64,000 bases of DNA from Hymenolepis diminuta (GCA_900708905.1 CAADRB010000025.1:693656-757655); one strand, 5' to 3'. Numbered from the stretch's first letter, positions 12,460-26,543 are shown. Notes: a model not told the origin generated them from the letters alone. Made by a program: numbers and translations.

Positions 12460-14500
12460 CGGTGTAGGAGTTGGATGCATGTTGTACGACTACTTATCAT
12501 ACTGTATGGTAATTTATAATTAAAAAAATATCACATGTTAAGAATGTTGATTTTCTAATAATTGCATCATGCACTATATTAAAAGTATTTTTCTGTTTAC
12601 ATTTTTATCCTTACTTCTGACACACTTTCCACTATTTTTAGTATTAATTCTGAAATCTTTGTTTTCCTTTTCTATTTCTCCCCCACTTCATAAAACGGCT
12701 AAATTAATTCGACATGTCAGTGTTTATCTAAAAATTCTAAAGTGTGTATTTTTATTTATAAATTAATCACACAAAACGTGATGAGCAAGTGAAGAAGTAA
12801 GAAGTAAGTTCCACTCAAACAACTTAAAAAAAGATTCATTCAATACTGGAATTTTTATTCTTTTGGTAAGCTCGACGAAGTCAAAGAATGACATTTTTCA
12901 AATGAAGCTTTTACTTAATTTAAAATATAAGATATTTTACAATTAATTCATTCAAATTATTTATAACGAACAAGCTATTACATTTTGCTGATTATCCGAT
13001 TTGATAAATGAATTATTTATTTCTTAATTTAGATTTGTCTGCCTTTTAATTTAAATTGGCACTAGTAAGATATCCTAATAAATATTATTTAATTATTTTG
13101 ACTTCTATTGCCATAATAAAATGATATTTTAATAACTTTCAATCATTCACTCTGGCTATTTAAGCTCTCATTCCGACATCTATAAATGACTGTATCATGT
13201 TATTACTGAGTCTTACACTCATTTTTCCCCCTTACATTTCATATCCCTTATATCACAGTGTTAGTGGTATCCGTAATTAAACTGATATTATTATTATTCA
13301 CATTCTAGACCTATAAAATTATATGACCAAATTGATAGTAAAATTAGAGGAGACTACCTCAGTAGTTTCTTCTGTATTTAACTTACCACAGTGAGAATAT
13401 GATCACTTATTTCACATCCAAATATTTCATTGCAATTGATTTCGTCGAAATTAACCAGAAATGTTTATGTTCAGTAAAATGTCCACTCATTATATTTTAA
13501 TAAAATTAAGTTTTCAAATAATTAACGGTTTCTACAAGTTTTTCATAAACTACATTTCACTAGATTTCGGCTAGGGTTAACCCTAATGCTGTAATGAGCT
13601 TATATTTAGCTTACTAGGTGTTTCGAAACAGAAAAAAACAATGACGAAATTTTAGCAAATATTTGAACTTATTTAAATTTTAATTAATAATTTTATGGTT
13701 GGGGAGACACCTTCAATAACTTTTCCTCTATTGGCTGGTATCGCACGTCGTTACTATTAGTCATCGTGCACGATCATAACAAGGCTCTGAAATCTAAGTG
13801 AGTAAACATAAAACAACACTAATGCAAAATAGTAATAATGCTTCTTTGTTCAGCAGTTTACATAGTGAATTATATATGTCACCATATATGGATTCAGACT
13901 GCTAGTTTTATTTACCACTTACGGTTATCGCTTATTCAGAAAACTCGTGAATTTGTTAAAATAGATTAAATTTTACGCATATTGACCGAGAAATATACTA
14001 AATAGTAAGTTAAATTTATGAAAATTGTTGATGGAAATATAAAATACATAATATTTTCAACATGCCGTGTAAATAAACATGTAATGTTAATACAAATTAA
14101 CCGAATTTCGCGTAAAGGACAAGGCTCTTTTCAGAAAAAAAAGAGAAGGGATAGAAAGATGTCCTACTCCTCCTGTATAATGTTCAGTTTTAATAAAAGG
14201 TTTCATAAATTTTGTACTTCAAAATGTATTTCAGATCCAAGCTATGTTATTTGAAAGATCTTGAGCGATTGATTGTATATTTAGTAAATTTGGAATAAAA
14301 TGAATCACATTTTAAATTTATGCATCTAAATGTAAATTATTGCATTGATTTCGTAGGAAGTTGACGATTTGACGCTTTTATTTATAGCTCTTTGAATTGG
14401 AAAATAGGGTGCCAAAGGTGGCAGGTACGATTGATGTTTTGCATCTCCATATTAACTTTCATTTTTACTATTTTTTAATCATAGATTACTTGAAAGATAC
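12460..14500. other. gene-free AT-rich DNA
   Basis: Very AT-rich; no supported gene or repeat. Confidence 0.4.
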
Positions 14501-14880
14501 TGTGGCGGATGCTACACCAATAAGTCTTTCTGCTACACCTTAGCAATCCTCCTAAGCAGTTCAAATAGCCTCTAGCAGAGTCCTCTATTATCAACTTGCT
14601 CCCAAAACTAGCTAGGCTATGCCCAAAGTGGTGAGAACAGGCAAGATGTTGAGTGGAGAGGTTTTATTGCTCAACTGTATATGTGTGTTGTTGTCAAAAG
14701 CTTAGTCATTAAATACAAAACCACGCTAGACTGCAGGGATCTTGATTGCTGATTGGTTGAGGAGGCCTCTGCCCACACGGCCACACTTGTTCTCTACGCG
14801 ACCGGTTACATACCACACCTCCCAGACCGTTCTAGCGCACGTGATTCCATCAGCCTTCTTAGTGTTATGAACTCCCCAAT
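14501..14880 (-). repeat. solo-LTR-like element, copy 2
   Basis: Reverse-strand copy of the unit at 3202-3580. The end motif GCGGATGCTACACCAATAAG lies at 14504 and the GGGG start (here CTCCCCAAT on the plus strand) at 14880. It is more diverged than copies 1 and 3. The 63-codon frame at 14753 is the antisense reading of the frames in the other copies. Confidence 0.6.
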
Positions 14881-17119
14881 ATTTTCACCAATTGGAGTAT
14901 TAATTCATACTTCATCGAAAATGAGGAAATGCACTATTATTTAAGCGGATCTTCTCATACACTCTTTTTTTGTAAATGGTAATAATTTTATTGTCAACTC
15001 GTATTCTGATTACGACAAGTACGTTTATACGACATTCATCCAAGATATGCCCCTAATATTATCATAGCACGGTCTACTTCAGCTTAAATGTTTTTACATC
15101 GAAAATTTTACTTACAGATACAAGTATTTACAGTTTCGCAATTTCAGTTGATAGTTTCAGAAGATACCTAAGACGTTTCCGCTTTAAATAAAAACTTTTG
15201 AGACCTATTGCCGGTGTTTGATTTTTAAATACCCCTAGTATTCTTTCCAAACTATTTTCGGTTTTGGACTTCCACGAGTTGACCTTGAGTGAACACAGCT
15301 TACGAAACTCTGCTAACTTAAAAAAATTTATCTCGTCTCTGCTGTGTTAAAATTGTAAACTGCAGACCATCATTTACCACCATCTGATTTTTTCAACCAT
15401 TGAAGAAAAAACTAATTAAACCGGAAAGACCGATTCTTCCTGATTAAATAGTAAGCACTGTGCATAGTAGACAAGCATTTACTGCAATTCATGGAAGAAT
15501 CTTAATATTTTAATTTTGAGACTCGAAATCCCCATTTTGCAGATATCGTACAAACTGAGTCCAAGATTCGAGTGAAGTAGGACTCACCGATACCTTGACG
15601 CTGCTCACAGTATCCTCTTTATCCACTCCCCTTTATCAATTTTTTGTGTTAACTGTTATTCGATGTCAATTGTCCTTTTACAATAAAAATTTGGGCATTT
15701 TTTGCATCACTGTGAATGTTAATAATGGACTTGTCACGTTGTTTTATAACATTAAGGTTTGAGATACCACTTTTTTACATGTGAGCAGTTTGTTATCTGA
15801 TGACAACTATTTAATTAATTGGACAAAAAATTATTACATAAAATAAAGATTTTATCATTAAAATAAAATTTTCTCCCACGTTTAAGTAGACTAATTGTAG
15901 TAACTCATATTAATAATGATGATGCTTGAGAAGTACTCAATACAATCGACCGGGTTAGATTCCACTTTTCTAAGTTGCGAAGTATTTCAGAGGTCAGTAA
16001 GCTGTGATAATTGGCGAAACTGAAAAGAGTGACATTTATATAATGTAAAATGTGACAATGGTGGGACAATATGCATTGATTGAATTCTTTTAAGAGGCTT
16101 TGCTAGCAATCGCCGTCTATAAATTTAATGATATTCAACGTATTTTATCTTATTGGGTCACTTTTAGCTTTTACTTTGAAAATTAAAGTGGAATCGGACG
16201 GACTGGAACATGTACAACTTAGTCCCGGTTATCCCAATTCTTGCGTCACCAATTAATGCTCTCTTGACAGATGAAGCTATTCTACAAAGGGCTCACTAAA
16301 GTGGACATGAATTTTTGGCGTACCTCAAACGTCATCGCAATAGGAATTGCATACGCCATTCTTGATTTAGATTTCTATGACATTTAAGTAAAGGATTAAG
16401 CCTAATCGTTTGAATATATTATTTAAGGCGCCTTTTCTAGTTCATCATTTATGGTAATTTTTTTACGGGTTCTTATTATCTGACGCTCAAATAACTCAAC
16501 AATCAATAGTCAGGTCTGGATTATCATAAACTGTCACTTGCAAAAGCCAAACTCTTGAACTCTTAAGGTGCAAGTAATCAAAATAATATTTGCTATATTA
16601 TCATCATCAATATATTAGCTGTAAAGGAGAGAAGCTTGATATATTTCAGTCTAAGATTTCGTTGAATATCGACAGAATGTTCCATTATCTATATTTGAAA
16701 GGAGGGATATAACAAATAATCCAAAATAAGATATAGTAACGCTTTTCCTAAATAAAATCTGTACTTATCAATAGTTAGTAAGTTATTTAAGTCAGATCCA
16801 TCGGAAAGCTTGAAAAGAAACACAACAAACAATATAATTGGCAGAAGTCCCTGTTATGAATCACTCTTTCAAAACTTATCTTCAAATGTCTGAAAAATTA
16901 TTTGATATTCGTCAAGTAAAATTGCAATTAATGGTTGTAGTAACAAAGAACTACTAACTGCTTCTCAAGAGCTGTTAGCTTATAAGCCTTCTAGTTCGAT
17001 ACAAGCCTTCAAAGAACTCGACAGACCAATCAGTGTGCCAATGTGTGTTTTCGCTTAAATATCGCGTATTCAAGTTTTTTTTACGAAATAAAGTTGAAGT
17101 TATTGCATGTACAAGACCT
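14881..17119. other. gene-free AT-rich DNA
   Basis: No supported gene or repeat. Confidence 0.4.
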
Positions 17120-17497
17120 TGTGGGGTTCACAACGCTAACAAGATTGATTAAATCACTTGTGCTAGAACTTTCTGGGAAGTGCGGCGATGTAACCGATCG
17201 CGTAGAGAACAAGCGCGGCCGTGTGTGCAGAAGCCTCCTCAACCAATCAGCAATCAAGATCCCTGCAGTCTATCGTGGTTTTATATTTAATAACTAAGCT
17301 TTTGACCCACAAAAACAAAGAAGTGATCAATAAACTCTCTTCGCTCAACACATTACTTGTTCTTGCCACTTTGGGCACAGCCTAGCTAATTTGGAGGTGA
17401 ACTGATAATAGAGGACTCTGCTAGAGGCTATTCGGACTGTTTTGGAGGATTTCTTAGGTGTAGCCAAGAGATCTATTGACGGATCATCCGCTGCAAC
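17120..17497 (+). repeat. solo-LTR-like element, copy 3
   Basis: Starts TGTGGGGTTCACAACGC and ends near CATCCGCTGCAACT, collinear with copy 1 and close to it. It keeps an AATAAA near 17328. No flanking duplication is visible. Confidence 0.6.
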
Positions 17498-17584
17498 TTC
17501 TAGAACAAAATTTAACTACAATAATAAGTCAGAGAGGAATATCAAACTTCGCAAAGGTGCTCATATATATACATATATATATAT

Positions 17585-17646
17585 AGTGTACTGTGTGTAC
17601 TGTGTGTATTATATATATATATATATATATAATACACAGTACACTA
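17585..17646. repeat. AT-dinucleotide hairpin with long inverted arms
   Basis: AGTGTACTGTGTG... runs into a (TA)n core and returns as ATACACAGTACACT. This makes a near-perfect stem interrupted by one short bulge, able to form a hairpin or cruciform. A second (TA)n tract precedes it at about 17565. Confidence 0.75.
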
Positions 17647-20600
17647 ATCGGACAAGTGGATGCGTAACTACAGAAGGGAGGAAACTATTTTGGGAAGGGT
17701 AAGGAGATTTGATTCATTGAAATCTGGATATCCGCTTCTTTACTTCTAAGCCCGAAGAACAAACGCTGCTACTTTTTATATGGTCTTTTAAAGGGTTTAC
17801 ACTGAATCCGATGTCAGTATTAATGAAGACAATCTGAGGCGTGACTTTACAAACTTCCTCGTCATATAAGTCTTGAGGGAACTAAAAATTGTGCACTAGA
17901 AAATCTTGTTAATCATCGCGACTGAGGAGCAGAGACTCTTTTGATAGTGAAAGTGCATTACTCTCTTTCCAATCTATTGCAACTCGTTTTCACCAAGAAG
18001 AGATGCGCTTCGGCGCCGTCGATCATTCAATTGGTGCTTAATCAGTTTGTGTCAGTTGTCCAAATATAATACAATTTTTTCTGGAATTCACTATTATAGC
18101 TATGCTTAACAATGTAGCACATTTCTAGTTATAAACAATAAAAGGGACAGTGGCTTTTCAAGGTATGTTAATGACATCAAAGTAAAGGAATCAATAGCCT
18201 TATACAGTCGGAAAATTGAAGTCCCCAGGCTTATTCTTTTCGTATTGTACAACGTATTCAAGTGTGTTTGTCCTCTTCCCATTGAAATTCCAGATAGCAA
18301 GATAACATTAGCTCTTTGGAAAGGTCTTTAATCGTCATCATCATGACAAGGAATCTACCAGTTGGCACGCCATCTGCGCATTCAAAATGGTTCGATTGCC
18401 AGGGCTTTTTCCTCTAGCACAGATTTTCGAAGAGCGTGAGCATTCTAGCAACAAATTCTATTTTGCTCAAGCTATTTTATTCTGGTCAGTATTCCAGTGT
18501 GCGAGATCAGGATTCGAAACTCTGCATTCACATTCCGTCTTATAAATCAAATGTTACATCTCCTGTGAGCTCTAGAGACCAAAGCTGTAAGTGGAAAACT
18601 TCCGATTTTCCTATTTTCACCAATTAAAGCATAATAACACCCGGTTAATGTCTTCCCTGAATGTCTGGAACGTGTTAGAATGATCCCGTCTGAGCGCATA
18701 ACTGCGAAAGTTGCCACATATTAGATAAGAAAAATGTAGTAATTATTCATTGTTTAATATTTTAATATAAGAACAATTGTAAATTTTGTAATTCATCATA
18801 TATTACTAAGTGGATTAAAAATTAACAATAATCCAACCATTGCCTAACAAATGAGAGCCGAATTCAAAAAGTTTGGGAACGATCAATGTCAGAAATAGAG
18901 ACATTTCGAGAGTGATCGTGGTTTATTTTATCGTATCTAATCCTGTCTATTAAACTTTTAATTACCCTAAGAAATTATTTCGACTAATAAATTACTACTC
19001 TTATAAGTTCAGTAGACAAACAAACTTAAACTAAATAATGAAATATTTGAGGAGGAAATTTTGTTGTTATGTTGCCGAACATATTTTACATACATAATCG
19101 GCAAAAAATTAATAAAAAATAATTTAAAATATCAATTTTTGAACGTAAATTGTTGTGTTTACACAATTCCCCAATACCCACAAGATGCGTCATGGACAAA
19201 ATAAAATTGACAAACTGAAGTTCTTATTTTTTAAAAAGTTAAACGAAATTTCATCTAAAATCTATCCTTAACTATAAATCACACATTTCCACTAAACACT
19301 TCAGTTAATGTTTTTAATAACAAAATATTATTTGAGGTATTTCATCATACCGTGGTGGAAAACAAACTGGGCTTTGAGTGGCTATCATGAAGATTTTAGA
19401 ATATTCGTTCCATTTCACAATGTACTTTCACAACATTCTTGCGCCTATTTTTTGTTATAATTTATCGGAATGCTTCTTCATTTTCATTAGAGCCATGATA
19501 CTTTTCCTCAATTAAATTCTTCTGGTAAACTGTTTGATTAATATTTATGAATGCAGTATTTGATTACGGAGCAACTGGGAATTCTCGTTACATTCCACTT
19601 AAAAATAAAATATGAAAGTGTAGGATAAACATATAAATCAAGTGGATTTAAATAACTGCACTAATTTCATTCTATCCATTGAGGGCTCTATTTCGTGACG
19701 CAAATGAAGTAAAGTGAGGAGATTATCTTTACGCAAAGGTATTTTAAGAAATGACTGAAGTTGAGTAGTTTTCGTTATCCAGAGAGTTTTCGAATGGATG
19801 CCTAGTAGTAAAGCAAAAAATTGATATTTGGTTGGAGAGTGAAATTGCTCCGTACTCTACATTTCTCACCATTGAATTTCATATGGTGCTTTCCCCGTCC
19901 CGTATAACTTGATCCAACAAATTTCGATAATGCGAATGGGATCTGGTCATCTGCTCTCTTCTCGCCTAAAGTTGATGCCGACACTCGTCACTGATCAGTT
20001 GGCTTACTCAATGTCCAGATCAAATATGACTGGTAATTTAAAATCTTCTCTACATGTAATAAGTCAACGCGTTCTCACTATTTGACATATGCAAATAGAT
20101 GTAGAAAAGCACAATTCTCTGCACATTCCACTAGTCTCTTTCTTACATCCGTGGCTACCTCACTATGCATCTCTATTATGTTGAGATGAAGTCTTGGCTG
20201 CAACTACACCATTCTTTCTTCTTTAAACACATTGGTGGGGCTACAGATTTAAGCGATTCGCTTAGTAATTAATATGCTCTATGAGGGCAACTTGTATTCA
20301 CCTCACTGTCATCTAACGCAGAACAAAAGTGTGTCGCTCCCTTTAATTCGGTCTCGCCACAATAATATTTTGTTAAAACACTTTCGGGAATCCATAATTT
20401 CAAATAACTTTTTTTTATGAACTTATAATGTCAAATCTTGATAATCACCACATTTTACTTGGAAATTTTGACAAATGTTCTTTTTTATTATTTGTCTTCA
20501 TAACGTAAAGTTAGTAAGATAAGTTGCAAACGGGATTTAAGAAATGTTTTATTAAAATTTAAAATCGCGGAAAATGTTTTAGTTGATGGAAACAGATCAC

Positions 20601-23600
20601 CAACGGCTCACACACAGGTGAAACAAACTACATTTGTCAGAAGAGCTGCACAATGATTGAATTTATCTTTTTCCTCGACTTTGCGCTAATTTAACTCTGT
20701 AATTAGCGTGGTCTAAAAAAATTATTTTTGACTATCTTGCAGAAGAGCCGAAATAGATTGAATGAAAATATAATTGAGGAGAATAGAAGTATTAAGGGAT
20801 ATAAAACTGAGAAGTAACCATCCCGCCTCAAATCTACTTCCAACTTTACCAGCACAGGTTTGTAATTAGGTGAACCTCATTAGCGTCCCATTGGTCCACT
20901 GTACGCACACGCTGTCCTGCAGACTGACGAACGCTTCTCCATTGGCTTGTCAGTTTGCCAGCTTAACCAATTTTCAATTCCTCCATAACATTTTGCTTAG
21001 AATCTAGCACCCGCATCTCTAATCGTCCGTCTTTTTCTCTCGACTTATTAGGCGCACCGCCCCGATGTGTCAATTGATACGAAAATCCAGTTAGTGACTC
21101 CCAGATACACCTTCCTTGACCATTATTACCGCTATTCACCTGCCATATATCTTTATTCATAGTTTCGTATGATAACTTTAATTTTCGTTGCGGGGTAAGA
21201 CAATAACAGCGTTGAGAACATACATTATAGCCTTCCCATATATTTTGCTCTTTTAACAATACGAAAGCAGTAAAAGGAAAATACTTTAAAGTATTCCAAC
21301 ATTTTTGTTTTGTTAAAAGACAAATTTTGAGGAAAGCCCGAAATGGTACTTGCTGGAGGTCGGCGTATTTTGATTTGAGCTATTGTAAGAATAGCCGAGC
21401 GTCGACAGAAGATTTATGGCAAGAAGATATGTTTACTACAGTAGGTGGAATCACAGGGTTGGATATAACCACAGAGTCTATTGAGCGTTTAACTAGGGAT
21501 ACAATGAAGGTCGAGGATGCACACGCACACGGTTCGAAACGATGGAGGTTGGGTCAGACGGGAACACGTGACTCTACGCTAGCAAGCAGTATTCTAGCCT
21601 GTTCTAGTCATTCAGACCTTTCTGCTCCTCCACGAAGGTAGGCGTCCCGCTGTTTGGTCCCTCCTCGGTCGGCATCATTGGTTCTCTCCGTGAAGTGGCT
21701 TGTGATTGGTGTACTTAAAAGAAAGATATGATTGGTTACTTTGTATTTTTAGTTTCGGTTTCGCAGCCATTAATGGCAGCGCTCCACACTGTGTCTTAAA
21801 ATATCGAGTGGGCATGTTCACTTCAACATCTGATAGGGAGCCGTTAAAGTACTTGCCAGAGAAAATATTTATTACTCACAGGCTTCTGGCGTGCAACTGT
21901 CTTTGGAAGAAGTTGAGGAGTCATATTTCGATCATACTGACCAGATTATCAATAGCTGGTTATAAAGGAAGCCTCCCCCGAGCATTTGAAAACAAGTATT
22001 TGTATCATTGATAATATCGTATGTGAAAATTATTCGTGCATACATCAGATCAAAAGGCATGTGACACTAATTACTCTTCTCTGTTTTAGATGACGCCCTT
22101 TTCCAACATTGTAATATTGGCAGGCCACCAATAGAAATCCGTCATTAGCTTGGAATTTATTCGAAAGCTCCCTCCACTTGGGTGGAATTTTCACCTGAGT
22201 AATGACTTCGCCGCCTTATTTTTTGATCTTTGTTGGTTCTGTTTGCACTGCAATGTATGCTCAGACAGAGAGCATAAGAATTTATCTTGCCGAATTTGTA
22301 CTTCTTCACTCTTGATGGGGATTTCACACACAATTTTCAAACCTTCAACTCTCCAGCAGTTTATCATGTGGAATTAGCCAGATAAGTTCGGTCGAAAGTA
22401 GTAAATTTTCCTTTGCTACTGAGATAAATCCCGTTGTACCCAAATGCTTATCTCAGGGAAAGTGGAGGTACGAAATCGAATATAGGAGACTACAGGAAAT
22501 TCAGGTACTTTCCAAAAGAAATTTTACGTATTGAAACATATGCAAAGTCATCATTGCTTCTTCTTATAATGTCGCTTCATTTTCTTTAGATGAATGAAGA
22601 AATGAGTTCAATTTAGTGAGTCGGTGGATTTTATCAGTCTCACCATAAGATTTGCTTCTACAACAGGTCTACCAAGTCAATTACTCCCGTCAATCTCTTC
22701 TGTTACCGAGTTCGTCCACTACTTCCCTGAAGGCAAACAGTGTGAGTACTCCACAATGGCAGCCTGTGACAGTGTCAAGAGGAATCATTTATAGAACCAT
22801 CGTGGTCTACCTTCTCTAAACCGGTTGAGGGCGTTTTCTCTGAGATAAATGTCTCCAAGTTTGATGTCTCGCCGATGCTTGAACCATTTCCATTTAAAAT
22901 TGCCAGGTCCCTCCTTTTAGAAGACAACTTGAATAGTGAGTTTTGTGAAATCTGTTGAATATTCCTAGTCCTAATTTCTTCTAGTAATTCATATTGTAGC
23001 AAGACCTTTGTCGGAAGCAAACATAATCTTTTAAATTCAGAATTTAACCATAATCAGAGAATGTAAGATGGCAATCATTCAGGTGAACACCATGGATATA
23101 CTGACATGGCTTACTGTGCACGCTATTTTATCCCAATGTGAATTAAAATCGCAAAATGTGTCTGATGCTCTTGTCTCGTATTTAAGTCACGATGCATGAT
23201 TTTTCTAAGCTCTTATGCATGAGCATGGTTTTCCTTTTAAAAAATATGCTTAAAAGCGTCCAAACAAAATGGCAAGTTTTTCCCAAGTATTTTAGTTTAC
23301 CTTAGAGTAACTTTTACAAAGAATATCCATAAGTTTCTCACTGGGTGATTGGAAAGCAACTCCATAAACTAACTGATATTTAAATATTTAAGAGACATGA
23401 TAGGTTATTAGCATACTTCGATATTCCAAAACACGTTGTTCTAGTATTATTACAGAAAAGTAGGCTTAAATCGGATTCTTTTGAAGTATGATTTAATTTA
23501 AAACGCGATTATGCAACAATATTTGTTTAGCTCTTATTTAAATCAAATTCAGAGCACTTAATTTACCAACACCAAACCCTTCATTCTCGAAGATGTTACA

Positions 23601-23874
23601 CGTAAACTTCCATTATCAAATATACTCGTAGCATCTGAGTTGGTTAGGGGAGGGTATCAAGGAACTACCCTTATGGGGAAACTCACATTCTCTTCCTTCC
23701 CTTTCCAACCCCTCATGATGGCCACAAATAACTGGTTGGATATTGATTGATTACTATCTTGCAGCCGCACCTCATAATCGTGATTCTTTTTAAGACTTCA
23801 ATACTGCTTTTTAGGCTGCGTGAAAACCTTAAGTTACACTGATGTATAGAAAATGCGGCAATCAACGGCTCTCT
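17647..23874. other. gene-free region
   Basis: No exon with convincing family resemblance. The stretch at about 21330-21700 is GC-richer and holds a 104-codon open frame (21327-21641), but no motif or splice structure supports a gene. A serine- and glutamate-rich minus-strand frame at 22775-23020 is the most protein-like but is unsupported. Confidence 0.35.
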
Positions 23875-24030
23875 GTACAGTAGTTAACGGGAACATCTGT
23901 CAACTTCGAGGTTACAAGATGCTCACCTGGTGATTTATATGGTCAGCCGCATTGGTTAATTCAGTCCAACATGTGGTGTGACAGACTGAGAATTTCCCTT
24001 AAGAGAGGCTCGTTACACGTAATGTATCGC
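23875..24030 (+). repeat. tRNA-derived SINE-like copy
   Basis: A head resembling tRNA promoter boxes (AGTTAACGGGAACA..., then GAGGTTACAAGATGCTC) is followed by a tail block GGTCAGCCGCATTGGTTAAT. The tail block matches the copy at 58651 (GACCAACCGCACTGGTTAAT). Diverged copy; ends approximate. Confidence 0.5.
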
Positions 24031-25310
24031 TAAGTGATCTTGAGAAAATTTGAGGACAGCGGTCTAGCCACAAAGTCTAGGAATATTATGAATACGTACC
24101 CTTGCACCAAATACTTGGTCCAAATATCTAAGTGCGGTTACAACTACAGATGATATTGTGAAGCACACTTATACATCCGAATTTGATTATCTGTTAATCT
24201 GGGTTAGTAATTTCCTCCTTAAAAAATCCACTTTTATTTCCAGGAAATAAATCCGTGGCTCATGCAACTGCTTCAGTTAGGAAAATGGTTCACTTCAAAT
24301 TCATGGATGACCATGGAATATCAATGAATCTAAATACTGATCCCTTCATGTCACTCCATCATCTGAGAGGTCTTTGCATGCCAGCCCTTTTCAATATCAT
24401 TGTTCTATAGCGTCAGCGACGGTGTTACCGTAAAGGCCTTCTATGATATCTCTTCATACTAAACTCGAATTTCACAAAACTTGGGAATTCGGCGATCAAC
24501 GCGGCAAAATATAGTAATGTGTTTTAAGTTCTCGACATTATTCTATATCTTCTCCGTTTGCCGCAAGGGTGTGATGAATAATGGAACCGGTCCACACATC
24601 ACTCATTGCCTTCTGATCTCTTGTGGATTCGGCATGTGCATCGCAAATTAATGTTTTTGTCTACTTCGATATACTCAGTAGAATACTGAAAATTTTTGAT
24701 CCCGGATTGATCCGTGCTTCTTTCTACGTATTCATGGTCTATTTTTGCCGGTACTTTATAAAATTTTCCCTCGTAATCAAATTCACTTCAAGTGGCAGTT
24801 GTGCAAAAGGACTCACATCTTTGGTGAATCAGATTTCCTTTTTCAGTAGAGACCGGAAAGATTTTGCTTAAATTTTACATTTCAATGAAGATTAAAGTTA
24901 TGTGACTATTTTAACCAAAAATCTGACGATACAAGCCAAACTGTTTTAATATCCCCTGATTCTTAATGCTAGCAACAAATTCGGGAGAATTTCATGTGTT
25001 TCTAAAATGTATGTTCAATCTACTCATTACTCGTTAATCATTATTAAAAATTTCCAATTTTATACTCTTGTTATTGAACTTTAAGTAAGCAGAATGCTAG
25101 TTAGCGTTATTAATTTACTTTAAATAACTGCAGAACCCGGGTATTTAAAGACGCTTTATCTGTCTTGGGTGAATTTGAGTTCAAGATTAGTAAAGTGCTT
25201 GGCGGGCCTTCAGAATGTTGGCCACTGCAACTTCAACATATTTTAGGGATGTTGTAGGAAATTAAATGCATTCAATCTTGTCTAAAAGTTGTGTCATAAC
25301 GATAGCCTAG
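24031..25310. other. gene-free region before the palindrome
   Basis: No CK2 alpha exons or other coding were found upstream of the CK2 alpha tail remnant at 25311. Confidence 0.4.
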
Positions 25311-25356
25311 AGTGGGAACAAAGAAGGTTGTAACAGTGCTGGTGATGTAAAGAATG
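25311..25356 (+). pseudogene. remnant of CK2 alpha C-terminal coding sequence at outer edge of arm 1
   Basis: The plus strand here matches the last coding segment of the intact CK2 alpha gene (minus strand, about 54120-54075) at roughly 40 of 47 bases by hand alignment. The shared core is GAAGGTTGTAACAGTG, followed by TGGTGATGT, and the reading ([13 protein letters not shown]) parallels [13 protein letters not shown] of the intact gene. The match stops at the palindrome junction. No other CK2 exon is present upstream, so this is a fragment. It points towards the arm, in the same relative direction as the intact gene beyond arm 2, so the two CK2 tails are mirror images. Confidence 0.7.
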
Positions 25357-26542
25357 ATAGCACTTACCTGAGTTTTCCCTTGTACATCTATATCTCCCTT
25401 GCCCTATTGTCCACTCCTCTCCCCTCTGTGTGCTAATCAAACTATTCCTCGTTTCCTTTCCCCACTACCCAAGGCTTAGCGCTACATCCGTGTGCAAAAT
25501 TGTACAATTAAACACGAAATTAAAGTTGTCAATGGACGAGCTGAGTCTTGAGTGGTTTGTCTTTTCTCTACTACCTGCCACACTGCTTCCTTTCGCATTT
25601 GGACAAAATGAAGTTGTTTGGATCGTGAGCGTGTATGTATTTGTCATAACTCCTTTGAATTTCTCTTTGCTATCTCTCTCTTTCTCTCTCCCTTTCCCAA
25701 TGATGAAAGTGTCAAACGCTTTTGTAGCGCTGTAATAATACTCAAAAGTGATGTTTGTGAATTGCTTGCCTTCTCCAAGGTCGTTGCTCTTGCAATTGAG
25801 TGTTCCTTAGTGTTAAATAATCATTTAGGCTGGTTTGTATTGGCATAGGAACGTGACTGAAGGTGTGCATTAAATTGTTTTTGCTATTAATAGATTATAC
25901 TGATGCTAACAGTTGTTATTGATTTGAATGGTGGCGATAGATGAGAATTAAATGGTGGAATCGATTCCTTTAGATTACTTATTCACCCTGGGTTCTAATT
26001 AATAGACGTTATGGTTTAAAGAGTATTCCAAAACCTGATATTTAGTCTTGGCAATGCATTGTCATTTATCTTGATGTATCTTGAATAGTGTCTGAAGATG
26101 ACTCTCTGTGGGAGTCTTTTTTGCGAGATGATGCAGAAACTGAGATTGTCTCACTTAAGCGGCAATTATCGGGTTATTTCCTGATGCTTGATATTTATTG
26201 AAATGGCAACATTTTGTCATCAGTTGTTTCGCCAACTCTTATTTGAGTCTTGGTATGATTGCGGCATTGTAATTTATTGTGGGTACAGATTTTCACGAGT
26301 AGACGTGAGTCTTGAATTTTGCCAGTAGAACAGAGAATGGAGTTTATCTGGAATTTGCGCGGGAGCAAAATGATTTGATTATCACTTCTACTATATGCAT
26401 ATGCAGTAAGATGGGTTTTAGCACCATTGACCACCTCAGTTTATGGTCCCAGGGTGCAAGAAAGGGAATAAATTAGGGTTACAATCGATGTGTTGGTTTT
26501 TGAGCCATTTTCATTTACAAAGGCCAGAATTTAAAATGGGTA

Positions 26543-26543
26543 N
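26543..26543. other. ambiguous base N in arm 1
   Basis: Single N in GGGTANGGG. Its mirror partner in arm 2 (52794) is also N. Confidence 0.99.

Noticed and set aside
22775..23020. Minus-strand 81-codon frame with protein-like composition (IQQISQNSLFKLSSKRRDL)
   Set aside because: No start context, splice partner or family motif was found; kept only as a weak candidate.
24623..24871. 82-codon frame with hydrophobic stretches near arm 1
   Set aside because: Checked as a possible upstream CK2 exon because of the tail remnant at 25311; it has no CK2 or other family likeness.
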